The notes under the pieces are model-generated. The model was not told the DNA's origin. It saw only the letters and a list, made by a program, of their open reading frames with translations, and searched no databases. Shown one piece after another: positions 1 through 7,258 of a stretch of 8,882 nt of DNA. A program made the translations under genes and the position numbers. How positions within the stretch are numbered: the stretch's first letter is position 1; each line of letters starts with the position of its first letter. Origin of the DNA: Bacilli bacterium (GTDB lineage: Bacteria > Bacillota_I > Bacilli_A > RFN20 > UBA1709); assembly GCA_028694305.1 (NCBI GenBank), contig JAQUTO010000032.1, forward strand, positions 1-8,882, in the 5' to 3' direction.

Positions 1-1266
1 TTAGATGATGGCTGGTTTGGGCATCGGAATGACGATACGTCTTCTCTAGGTGATTGGTTCGTTAATACTAAAAAAATTCGGGGAGGGCTAACTCGTCTGG
101 CTAAAAAAGTTAACCAAGCCGGTCTTAAGTTTGGCCTTTGGGTTGAACCAGAAATGATTTCTTACGATAGCGAGTTATATAAAGCTCATCCAGATTGGGT
201 GATGAAGCATCCTAAATATGATTTGGCTTTTGGGCGTAATCAAGCCATGCTAGATTTAGCTAATCCAAGTGTAGTCGCTTATCTAAAAGAAACTTTATCT
301 TCTCTATTTTCATCAGCCAATATTGAATATGTAAAATGGGATTGTAACCGGAATATGAGTGATATTTATTCCACTTATTTAGATAGTGAAACGCGACAAG
401 GTTATGTCCATCGTTATTATCTTGGTTATTATGAACTTTTAGGTAGTTTAGTAAATAAGTTTCCAAATATCCTTTTTGAGGGTTGTGCAAGTGGTGGCAA
501 TCGTTTTGATTTGGGTCAACTTTGTTACACTCCTCAAATTTGGTGTAGCGATGATCAAGACCCTTATGAGAGATGGCAAATTCAAGCAGGGACATCTTTA
601 CTTTATCCACCATCTGTTATTGGGGCTCATGTCTCGGCTAATACCAATCACCAGATGTTTAGAAAGACTTCAATTGAAACTAAATTCAATGTGGCAGCTT
701 TTGGACTTCTCGGTTATGAATTAGATTTGACCTCCTTAAGTAAGATCGAAAAAACCAGTGTCAAAAATCAAATTGAGTTCTATAAAAAGTGGCGTCATTT
801 GTTCCAATATGGAACTTTCTATCGAACAATTGATCCTTGGGACAATAATCAATGCGGTTTTGAGGTCGTGAGTGAGGATGGGAGTGAAGCAATTCTTGGT
901 AATTATCAAGCCTTAGCTATTCCATATCCAGAAGTCGATAAACTGAAAGTCTATGGTTTATTGGATCAGGATTATGAGATTCATAATCGGCCCCAACTAA
1001 TTGATATTAAAACCTTTGGGACCATGATTAATTATGTTTCACCGATTAAACTAAAAGAAGACCATTTCTTACAAAATACCATTGCTAAATATTATGAGTT
1101 TAAGACTGAAAGTGAAGATTTAGTTATCAATGGTAAGCAATTAGAAAATTGGGGCTTCTTCCCGAAACATCAGTTTACGGGGACAGGTCTTAGTGACGAT
1201 GTTCGAATTCTAGGTGACTTTGGGTCACGTTTATATACTTTCAAGGAGGTAAAGAAAAATGCGTAA
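1..1266 (+). CDS. Alpha-galactosidase, GH36 family (5' partial, C-terminal ~421 residues)
   Basis: Hydrolyses terminal alpha-galactosyl residues (raffinose, melibiose, stachyose type sugars), feeding galactose to the Leloir genes downstream. The open frame runs back to base 1, ahead of its first ATG at 154, so the gene is cut by the window edge. GH36 enzymes are usually about 730 residues, so roughly 300 N-terminal residues (the beta-sandwich domain and start of the TIM barrel) are missing. Numbering from base 1: LDDGWFGHRNDD with SLGDW at 1-19, KFGLWVEPEM at 43-52, nucleophile Asp114 in YVKWDCNR, substrate-loop CASGGNRFDLG from 162, and acid/base Asp184 in WCSDD. The 70-residue spacing between the two Asp residues matches what I recall for characterised GH36 enzymes. 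The C-terminal beta domain ends with LGDFGSRLY, as in the family. The gene overlaps the GH2 gene by 8 bases. The family call is firm; exact substrate is inferred. Confidence 0.95.
   Translation, partial: LDDGWFGHRNDDTSSLGDWFVNTKKIRGGLTRLAKKVNQAGLKFGLWVEPEMISYDSELYKAHPDWVMKHPKYDLAFGRNQAMLDLANPSVVAYLKETLSSLFSSANIEYVKWDCNRNMSDIYSTYLDSETRQGYVHRYYLGYYELLGSLVNKFPNILFEGCASGGNRFDLGQLCYTPQIWCSDDQDPYERWQIQAGTSLLYPPSVIGAHVSANTNHQMFRKTSIETKFNVAAFGLLGYELDLTSLSKIEKTSVKNQIEFYKKWRHLFQYGTFYRTIDPWDNNQCGFEVVSEDGSEAILGNYQALAIPYPEVDKLKVYGLLDQDYEIHNRPQLIDIKTFGTMINYVSPIKLKEDHFLQNTIAKYYEFKTESEDLVINGKQLENWGFFPKHQFTGTGLSDDVRILGDFGSRLYTFKEVKKNA
1243..1250 (+). promoter_or_regulatory. Strong ribosome binding site for the GH2 gene
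   Basis: AAGGAGGT lies 8 bases before the ATG at 1259, inside the last codons of the alpha-galactosidase gene. It is a near-perfect anti-Shine-Dalgarno match and fixes the GH2 start even though the two genes overlap by 8 bases. Confidence 0.85.
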
Positions 1267-3640
1267 AAATTTAAATTATGATTGGCAGTTTATTCCAGAT
1301 TTCAAAGAGGAATATATTGGAGCAAAGAATATCTCGGGTACACACCGGGTTAATTTGCCGCATACCATTAAGGAACTCCCATACAATTACTTTGATGAGG
1401 AAAGTTATCAAACAACAGCAACTTATCTTAAAATCTTTAGACTTAGTATTGCTTCCTTGAATAAAGTAGTTCGTTTGCACTTTGAAGGTGTTATGAACAA
1501 ATGCGAAGTTTTTATTAATGGTGAAAAAGCCGGAGAACATCAAGGTGGTTATACCGCTTTTGATGTCAATATTTCACGTTTTATCATGTTTGATCGTGAT
1601 AATGTTTTATTAGTTAAAGTTGATGCTAGTGAAGATCCAAGTATTCCACCTTTTGGGGGCGTAATTGATTATCTCACTTATGGTGGTATTTATCGGGAAG
1701 TTTATCTTGAAGTATTAGAGCCAGAATACTTAGAATATGCTTTAATTTCACCTATCGATAACAAAGAAATTGAAATTCAATATAAATTAAGACGTCCAGT
1801 TGATGAATATCGTTTGCATTATCAAGTCATTGATGCTGGTGGTCAAATGGTCAGTGATGGCGAAGCTCGTTATGAAAATAATGAAGGGGTAGTTGTTAAA
1901 TTACCTGTTCCTAATGCTCATCTTTGGGACTTAGATGATCCATATTTATATCAACTTAAGACTGAACTTATCATTGACCATAAAGTCGTTGATACTCGTT
2001 TTGATCGTTTTGGGATGCGGACTGCTACTTTTACTCCAGAAGGTTTCTATCTCAATGGTAGAAGAGTGCAATTAATTGGATTAAATCGGCACCAAGCCTA
2101 TCCTTATGTTGGTTATGCAATGCCAAAATCTCAACAAAGACTTGATGCTTATTTACTCAAAGACTATTTACATTGCAATATCGTTAGAAGCAGCCATTAT
2201 CCACAAAGTCAGCATTTCTATGATTGCTTGGATGAGATTGGTTTACTCGGTTTCATTGAAGTGCCGGGTTGGCAACATTTGGGTGATGATACTTGGAAAA
2301 AGAACTTAATTAAAGCTACCGAAGAAATGGTGATTCAATACTTTAACCACCCAGCTATTGTAATTTTTGGTAGTCGTGTTGATGAATCGGTTGATGATCA
2401 TGCTTTATATACTGCAACTTATAATAAGATTCGGGAATATGATAAATATCGGGCTATTGGTGGGGTTCGTAACTTTGCCAACAGTGAATTATTAGAAGAT
2501 GTTTATACTTATAATGACTTCATTCATGATGGCACAAATGAAGGTGTGACAAAGCCGAAGAAAGTCATTAAAGACAATGTCCCATACTTAATTACCGAAC
2601 ATAATGGCCATATGCATCCAACTAAGAAGTTTGATCCAGTTCCAAATCGGGTTGATCAAGCCTTAAGACATGCTCGGGTTATTAATGATGCAATGGAATA
2701 TCCACAAATTAGTGGCGCTATTGGTTGGTGTTTTGCCGACTATAATACCCATAAACAATTTGGTAGTGGTGACAGAATTTGTTACCATGGAGTTTTAGAT
2801 ATGTATCGTTTACCAAAATATGCCGCTTATGTTTACCGGAGTCAAACTGATGAAGAACCTGTTCTTGAAGTCTGTTCAAACTTAGCTATCGGCGATTTAG
2901 ACAAGATGGTTCAACAACCAGTTGTGATTTTCTCCAATGTCGATTACATTAAACTTTTTAAGGGTGAACAAGAGATTGGTAAGATTTTACCTGATAAAGA
3001 ACACTATCCACACTTAAAGCATGCACCGTTTATTGTCCATGATTTAGTCGGGGATATTATGGCTAAGAAAGAGGGTATTGAAGCAAGTGATGGCGAAGTT
3101 ATTAAAGCTTTGATGCTCCAAATTGCTTCCCATGGTTTTGATTCCATCTCTTTATTACAAAAGAGTAAGATGTTAAAACTATTGAAGAAATATAATCTAA
3201 CAGTTGCAGATGCAACGAGATTATATTCGACATATTTTACTAATTTAGCCCTTGATGGGGCTGATTATTATCGTTTTGTTGGTATGAAAGATGAAAAAGA
3301 AGTCATTTCTAAGAGTGTGGGTGTTCCGCATGATTGCAAATACCAAATTGCAATTTCTGAACCACAGTTTGAAGAAGAGGGCACTTATGATGTGATGAAG
3401 ATTGATGTTACTAAAGTTGATCAATTTGGTAACCAAGTTGATTATGCTAACGATATCATTCGCATTAGTGCGATGGGAGCGGTTGAAAATATCGGTCCAA
3501 ATACAGCTAGTTTAATTGGTGGTTCTTTATCCTTCTATGTCCGTTCTAAGGGCCTAAGAGGAACAGCAACTATTAAGATTTATGCTGGTGATTTACTCAT
3601 CCGAGAAATTGCCACTGGAGTTATTAGAAACGAGGGTTAA
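1259..3640 (+). CDS. GH2 family glycoside hydrolase, probable beta-galactosidase
   Basis: Retaining beta-glycosidase of 793 residues, most likely releasing beta-galactose because it sits between an alpha-galactosidase and galK. It belongs to the shorter GH2 group, not the ~1020-residue LacZ type. Order: jelly-roll sugar-binding domain (~1-155, with the GVMNKCEVFINGE and GGYTAFD motifs), Ig-like domain (~160-255), TIM barrel (~256-530) with NRHQAYP at 276-282 and VRSSHYP at 309-315, then Ig-like and helical C-terminal modules (~535-793). The acid/base is Glu376 in SRVDES and the nucleophile Glu447 in ITEHNGHMHPTK. The barrel ends with GWCFADYNTHKQFGSGDR (489-506). Oddity: the residue before the acid/base Glu is Asp375, where the family normally has Asn (usual form WGVRINES). 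No signal peptide is seen, so it is likely cytoplasmic. Beta-glucuronidase or another GH2 activity cannot be excluded from sequence, but context favours galactosidase. Confidence 0.9.
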   Translation: MRKNLNYDWQFIPDFKEEYIGAKNISGTHRVNLPHTIKELPYNYFDEESYQTTATYLKIFRLSIASLNKVVRLHFEGVMNKCEVFINGEKAGEHQGGYTAFDVNISRFIMFDRDNVLLVKVDASEDPSIPPFGGVIDYLTYGGIYREVYLEVLEPEYLEYALISPIDNKEIEIQYKLRRPVDEYRLHYQVIDAGGQMVSDGEARYENNEGVVVKLPVPNAHLWDLDDPYLYQLKTELIIDHKVVDTRFDRFGMRTATFTPEGFYLNGRRVQLIGLNRHQAYPYVGYAMPKSQQRLDAYLLKDYLHCNIVRSSHYPQSQHFYDCLDEIGLLGFIEVPGWQHLGDDTWKKNLIKATEEMVIQYFNHPAIVIFGSRVDESVDDHALYTATYNKIREYDKYRAIGGVRNFANSELLEDVYTYNDFIHDGTNEGVTKPKKVIKDNVPYLITEHNGHMHPTKKFDPVPNRVDQALRHARVINDAMEYPQISGAIGWCFADYNTHKQFGSGDRICYHGVLDMYRLPKYAAYVYRSQTDEEPVLEVCSNLAIGDLDKMVQQPVVIFSNVDYIKLFKGEQEIGKILPDKEHYPHLKHAPFIVHDLVGDIMAKKEGIEASDGEVIKALMLQIASHGFDSISLLQKSKMLKLLKKYNLTVADATRLYSTYFTNLALDGADYYRFVGMKDEKEVISKSVGVPHDCKYQIAISEPQFEEEGTYDVMKIDVTKVDQFGNQVDYANDIIRISAMGAVENIGPNTASLIGGSLSFYVRSKGLRGTATIKIYAGDLLIREIATGVIRNEG

Positions 3641-3642
3641 GC

Positions 3643-4806
3643 ATGGAAGTTCTCAAGAAAGGTTACTTAGAGAGGTATCAAGAACCACTTAAAGTGGCTT
3701 ACTTTTCACCTGGTAGAGTAAACTTAATTGGAGAACATATTGATTATAATGGGGGTCACGTTTTTCCCTGCGCTATATCATTAGGATTATATGGTACGAT
3801 TCGGCCTTTAGAGGATGATAAAATCGTTCTGATTTCTCTAAATGTTAAGGATAAACCATATGAAACAACTATCGGTGGAATAAGTCCGACTGCGGTTGGG
3901 AAGTGGTATGACTATGTTTTGGGAGTTATTGTAATACTTGAAAAACATGGTTTTAAGTTCCCTCATGGCTTTGAAATGATGATTCATGGAGATTTACCTA
4001 ACGGCTCCGGTTTATCTAGTTCTGCGGCTTTAGAGATGCTAACTATGAAAATGTGCGTTGATCTCTTTGATTTTAAGCTGGATAAAGTAACAGAAGCGGT
4101 TTATTGCCAAGAAGCCGAGAATAAGTATGTGGGAGTAAATTGCGGGATAATGGACCAATTTGCAGTCTCTTTAGGAAGAGAAAATCACGCCATATATCTC
4201 GATACTGAAACTTTAAAGTATTATTACGCTCCTTTAGAAATTGGCCGTAATCAATTAATTATTATTAATTGTGGTAAAAGAAGAAGTTTAACTAACTCGG
4301 GTTACAATAAACGGCGGAGTGAGTGTGAAAAAGCTTTAGCTATTCTCAAAAAGAAATATCCAATTAAGGATTTATGTGATTTATCCATGGATCAATTAAG
4401 AAATGCCCAGGATTTATTCGAAGATTATACGTTATATCGTCGAGCTCGGCATTGTGTTAGTGAGAATGAAAGGACAAAAGAAGCTTATCAAGCTTTAATT
4501 TTACACGACTTAGTTGAGTTTGGTAAATTAATGTTTAAATCCCATAATTCACTTAGAAAAGATTACCAAGTATCCTGCTTTGAACTGAATACTTTGGTCG
4601 ATTTTGCTCGTAAACATCACGCTAAAGGAGCGAGAATGACCGGCGCAGGCTTTGGTGGTTGTGTTGTAGTTTTAATTAAGAATTCAAGAGTGGCAGCCTT
4701 TATCGAAGATGTTCAAGCAAATTATACAAATCTAACCGGTTGCACTCCGAGCATTTATCAAGTCAATATTAGTGAAGGTACAAGAAAAGTGGAGGTTCCA
4801 GAATGA
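3643..4806 (+). CDS. galK: Galactokinase
   Basis: GHMP-family kinase that phosphorylates alpha-D-galactose with ATP to galactose-1-phosphate, the entry step of the Leloir pathway. Its 387 residues equal the usual bacterial length. Visible motifs: galactokinase signature GRVNLIGEHIDYNGG at 24-38 (catalytic Arg25), ATP-binding loop PNGSGLSSSAALE at 119-131, catalytic Asp171 in GIMDQF, the KRRSLTNSGYNKRRSECE segment at 212-229, and the third GHMP motif GARMTGAGFGGC at 329-340. All key residues are present. The start is two bases after the GH2 stop and is served by GAGG at 3632-3635, inside the final GH2 codons. The end overlaps galE in an ATGA junction, suggesting coupled translation. Sequence and context agree, so the call is secure. 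Confidence 0.97.
   Translation: MEVLKKGYLERYQEPLKVAYFSPGRVNLIGEHIDYNGGHVFPCAISLGLYGTIRPLEDDKIVLISLNVKDKPYETTIGGISPTAVGKWYDYVLGVIVILEKHGFKFPHGFEMMIHGDLPNGSGLSSSAALEMLTMKMCVDLFDFKLDKVTEAVYCQEAENKYVGVNCGIMDQFAVSLGRENHAIYLDTETLKYYYAPLEIGRNQLIIINCGKRRSLTNSGYNKRRSECEKALAILKKKYPIKDLCDLSMDQLRNAQDLFEDYTLYRRARHCVSENERTKEAYQALILHDLVEFGKLMFKSHNSLRKDYQVSCFELNTLVDFARKHHAKGARMTGAGFGGCVVVLIKNSRVAAFIEDVQANYTNLTGCTPSIYQVNISEGTRKVEVPE
4791..4795 (+). promoter_or_regulatory. Ribosome binding site for galE
   Basis: GGAGG sits 7 bases before the galE ATG at 4803 and within the last galK codons, so galE can be initiated independently as well as by termination-reinitiation at the ATGA junction. Confidence 0.75.
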
Positions 4807-5789
4807 AAATATTAGTGGTTGGTGGAGCTGGTTATATCGGTTCCCATTGTGTTAAGGGTTTATTAGATGAAGGCTACCAAGTAGTGGTTGTTGATAATTT
4901 ATATCGGGGCCACATCAAAGCCATTGATTCAAGAGCCCAGTTTTATAAAGGAGATATTCTTGATGCTCCATTTTTAAGAAGAGTTTTTAGTGAGAATAAA
5001 ATTGAAGGTGTCATCCATTTTGCCGCTAATTCTTTAGTCGGAGAAAGCATGGAAAAGCCTTTGTTATACTTTAGAAACAATGTTAGTGGTACTGAGTCAC
5101 TACTCAGTACCATGCATGAATTTAAGGTTAAATATATCGTGTTTTCAAGTTCGGCTGCCGTTTATGGTGAGCCTAAAAAGATTCCAATTAGTGAAGATGC
5201 ATCTTTAAATCCAACAAATCCTTATGGCCAAACCAAAGTAATGATGGAACAAATGATGAAGTGGTGTGATCAGGCCTATGGCATGAAATACATTGCTTTA
5301 CGTTACTTTAACGTGGCTGGCGCTGACCCAAGTGGTGTCATTGGTGAAGACCATCGACCTGAAACCCATCTAGTTCCTTTAGTAATTGATGTAGCTTTAG
5401 GTAGAAGAGATAAACTAATTATATATGGTAATGATTATCTAACTAAGGATGGAACATGTATTCGTGACTATTTACATATAGAAGATTTAATTTCTGCTCA
5501 TTTATTAGCCCTTAAAAGGCTATTAGATGGTGGAGAATCAGATGTTTTTAACTTAGGTTCTGAAGCGGGCTACAGTGTTAAAGAGATTATTGATGCTACA
5601 AGTAAGGTGGTCGGACATCCTATTGCTTTTGAATATGGTCCAAGACGGGCTGGCGATCCATCAATCTTAGTTGCATCACGCTCTAAAGCCATGAAAGAGT
5701 TACATTGGCATCCGAAACACACGCAGATTGAAGATTGCATTAAAGATGCCTATAACTTCCATAAAACGCATGAAAATGGGCTGGAATAA
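4803..5789 (+). CDS. galE: UDP-glucose 4-epimerase
   Basis: NAD-dependent epimerase interconverting UDP-galactose and UDP-glucose. It closes the Leloir cycle and also supplies UDP-galactose for surface sugars. It is an extended short-chain dehydrogenase of 328 residues, normal for GalE. The Rossmann NAD-binding motif GGAGYIG is at 7-13, followed by DNLYRGH at 31-37. Catalytic residues are Ser117 (in FSSSAAVYG), Tyr141 and Lys145 (in NPYGQTK). RYFNVAGADP at 167-176 and GTCIRDYLHIEDL at 217-229 are typical of the family. Near the C-terminus, RRAGDPSILVAS (281-292) places Leu289 where E. coli GalE has Tyr299, the substrate gatekeeper. The ATG overlaps the galK stop by 4 bases, and the TAA overlaps the galT ATG by 1 base. 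The gene contains an unusual perfect hairpin at 5087-5112, listed separately. Confidence 0.97.
   Translation: MKILVVGGAGYIGSHCVKGLLDEGYQVVVVDNLYRGHIKAIDSRAQFYKGDILDAPFLRRVFSENKIEGVIHFAANSLVGESMEKPLLYFRNNVSGTESLLSTMHEFKVKYIVFSSSAAVYGEPKKIPISEDASLNPTNPYGQTKVMMEQMMKWCDQAYGMKYIALRYFNVAGADPSGVIGEDHRPETHLVPLVIDVALGRRDKLIIYGNDYLTKDGTCIRDYLHIEDLISAHLLALKRLLDGGESDVFNLGSEAGYSVKEIIDATSKVVGHPIAFEYGPRRAGDPSILVASRSKAMKELHWHPKHTQIEDCIKDAYNFHKTHENGLE
5087..5112. repeat. Perfect 11-bp inverted repeat (hairpin, 4-base loop) inside galE
   Basis: Arms TGGTACTGAGT (5087-5097) and ACTCAGTACCA (5102-5112) are exact reverse complements separated by the loop CACT; a G-U pair at 5086/5113 could extend the stem. It falls in galE codons for about residues 95-104. 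No run of T follows, so it is not a classic rho-independent terminator. The mRNA would form a stable stem in the middle of the operon; a function in mRNA processing, pausing or protein binding is only a possibility. Confidence 0.8.
5728..5756 (+). promoter_or_regulatory. Weak candidate internal promoter ahead of galT
   Basis: TTGAAG (5728-5733) and TATAAC (5751-5756) are separated by exactly 17 bases, and the -10 ends 32 bases before the galT ATG. The pair matches 4/6 and 5/6 of the sigma-A consensus. It lies in galE coding sequence of an AT-rich genome, where such matches arise often by chance, so this is a tentative call only. Confidence 0.22.
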
Positions 5790-7258
5790 TGTTACAGACT
5801 AAGTTTAGGGCTTTGCTTGATTATGGACTAACAAAAGGCTTAATCAAAGAAAATGAGAAGCAAAAAACATTTTATCGTCTAGTTAGTTTTTTTGGCACTA
5901 ATGAAGCATATTCAGATTATAAATCTAAAAATAAGGTTCTTGAATTAGAACCATTATTAGTTGATTTAGTGAATTATGCCATCAAGCATGAGATTATCAC
6001 TAATAACCAAAAAGATTATTTTGAGACCGAAATTATGAATGTTTTCTCTTGGAGTGAAACCAAAGTAGTTCAAAGATTCAAGAAAGACTATACGCTAAGT
6101 CCTAGTGTAGCGCTAGATGACTTCTATAAGTATTGTTGCGATATTAACTATGTTAAACTTGCCGCAATCAAGAAAAACAAACATTTTAATTATCAGGATG
6201 ATGATATTAAGTTAGAAATAACCATTAATCTTTCTAAACCAGAGAAAGATCCTAAAGCCATTGCATTGGCCAAGAATCAACAGTCTAAAACTGGTCCTAG
6301 ATGCGACTTATGTCTTGAGAATGTTGGATATACCAATTATTTGGATAAGAATAAGCAAACATTGCGTATTATTCCATTAGAACTGAATAAACAACCGTTC
6401 TTTTTCCAATTTTCACCATATAGTTATTTCTATCAACATAGTATCGTAGTGAAAAATTTACATACGCCATTGAAGATAACTAATAATACAATTGAAGAAT
6501 TAATTGCTTTTGTTGACCAATTTCCGACATATATTATTGGTTCGAATGCAGACTTACCTATAGTTGGTGGATCAATTCTTTCCCATAACCATTATCAATG
6601 TGGCTTGCATTCTTTTCCTTTAGAACAAGCTAAAAGCTTAACAACGATTAAATACTCAAATACCGATGTTTCGTTGCTTAATTGGCCTATTTCGACCCTT
6701 AAAATCGAAGGTAATGATTCTAAGTCTGTTGTAAAAGCAGTAAATCTACTAAAAAATGCATGGGAGAGTTATCAAAATAAGGATCTAGGTATTATAAATT
6801 CAAAACAAGATAGACATAATAGTGTAAATCCAATTATTCGTAAACTAAATAATACATATATCGTTTACCTAATGTTACGCAATAATTACACCAATAAAGT
6901 ATATCCAGATGGTGTTTTTCATGTTCATCCAGAGCATTTTCACATTAAAAAAGAAAATATAGGTCTAATTGAGGCTTTAGGATTAGCAATTTTGCCTCCA
7001 AGACTTGATAAAGAGCTTAAAGAAGTTAAAGAAGCTCTCAAAAATCCAACTAAGGTGAATATGAGTGATTTAGGAATTCAGCAAAATTGGTATTTGCAAC
7101 TAAAAACAAAATATCGGGGAGATGTCAGTCTCGATGCATTTCTAAAACAAGAGGTTGGATCAGAGTTTAAGCAATGTCTAGAAAATTGTGGTGTCTTCTA
7201 TAACCATTCTAAAGATTTCATTGAATTTGTAGGAGGCGTTTTTAAATGTATGAAATAA
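5789..7258 (+). CDS. galT: Galactose-1-phosphate uridylyltransferase, class II (Firmicutes type)
   Basis: Transfers UMP from UDP-glucose to galactose-1-phosphate, giving UDP-galactose and glucose-1-phosphate. At 489 residues it fits the class II GalT family of Bacillota, not the ~350-residue class I enzymes with an HPH motif. Supporting segments: N-terminal helical region (DYGLTKGLI at 11-19), a RCDLCLENVGY segment (171-181) with a Cys pair, FQFSPYSYF (206-214), GSNADLPIVGGSILSHNHYQ (251-270) with the presumed catalytic His266/His268, and HIKKENIGLIEALGLAILPP in the C-terminal third. It departs from the family at several usually conserved places: SHNHYQCG for the expected SHDHFQGG, FYQHSI for YNEHCI, and FHIKKEN for HHIKKEN. 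The frame is intact, so it may still be active. The start shares one base with the galE stop (TAATG) and has only a weak ribosome binding site, suggesting translational coupling. It is visibly more AT-rich than upstream genes. Confidence 0.93.
   Translation: MLQTKFRALLDYGLTKGLIKENEKQKTFYRLVSFFGTNEAYSDYKSKNKVLELEPLLVDLVNYAIKHEIITNNQKDYFETEIMNVFSWSETKVVQRFKKDYTLSPSVALDDFYKYCCDINYVKLAAIKKNKHFNYQDDDIKLEITINLSKPEKDPKAIALAKNQQSKTGPRCDLCLENVGYTNYLDKNKQTLRIIPLELNKQPFFFQFSPYSYFYQHSIVVKNLHTPLKITNNTIEELIAFVDQFPTYIIGSNADLPIVGGSILSHNHYQCGLHSFPLEQAKSLTTIKYSNTDVSLLNWPISTLKIEGNDSKSVVKAVNLLKNAWESYQNKDLGIINSKQDRHNSVNPIIRKLNNTYIVYLMLRNNYTNKVYPDGVFHVHPEHFHIKKENIGLIEALGLAILPPRLDKELKEVKEALKNPTKVNMSDLGIQQNWYLQLKTKYRGDVSLDAFLKQEVGSEFKQCLENCGVFYNHSKDFIEFVGGVFKCMK
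7231..7236 (+). promoter_or_regulatory. Ribosome binding site that decides the galM start
   Basis: AGGAGG lies 9 bases before the ATG at 7246 and inside galT. It supports a galM start that overlaps the end of galT by 13 bases; the other nearby ATG, at 7250, is the penultimate codon of galT and is in the galT frame. Confidence 0.8.

Noticed and set aside
154..156. ATG at 154 as the true start of the alpha-galactosidase gene
   Set aside because: The frame is open to base 1 and the 51 residues before it carry conserved GH36 motifs (LDDGWFG, SLGDW, WVEPE), so this Met is internal (WVEPEM).
260..613. Open reading frame on the minus strand opposite the alpha-galactosidase gene
   Set aside because: Antisense shadow of a strongly supported GH36 gene; the translation has no recognisable motif.
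1271..1543. Open reading frame on the minus strand opposite the start of the GH2 gene
   Set aside because: Antisense shadow; the plus-strand protein here has clear GH2 sugar-binding domain motifs.
4252..4271. Inverted repeat CAATTAAT / ATTAATTG with a 4-base loop in galK
   Set aside because: Only 8 bp and almost all A and T, in an Ile/Asn-rich coding stretch; such palindromes are expected by chance at this composition and the stem would be weak.
4804..4806. TGA at the galK end read as Trp (mycoplasma code)
   Set aside because: GalK already has full length and its last residues precede the stop normally; readthrough would hit TAG two codons later. Trp elsewhere is TGG.
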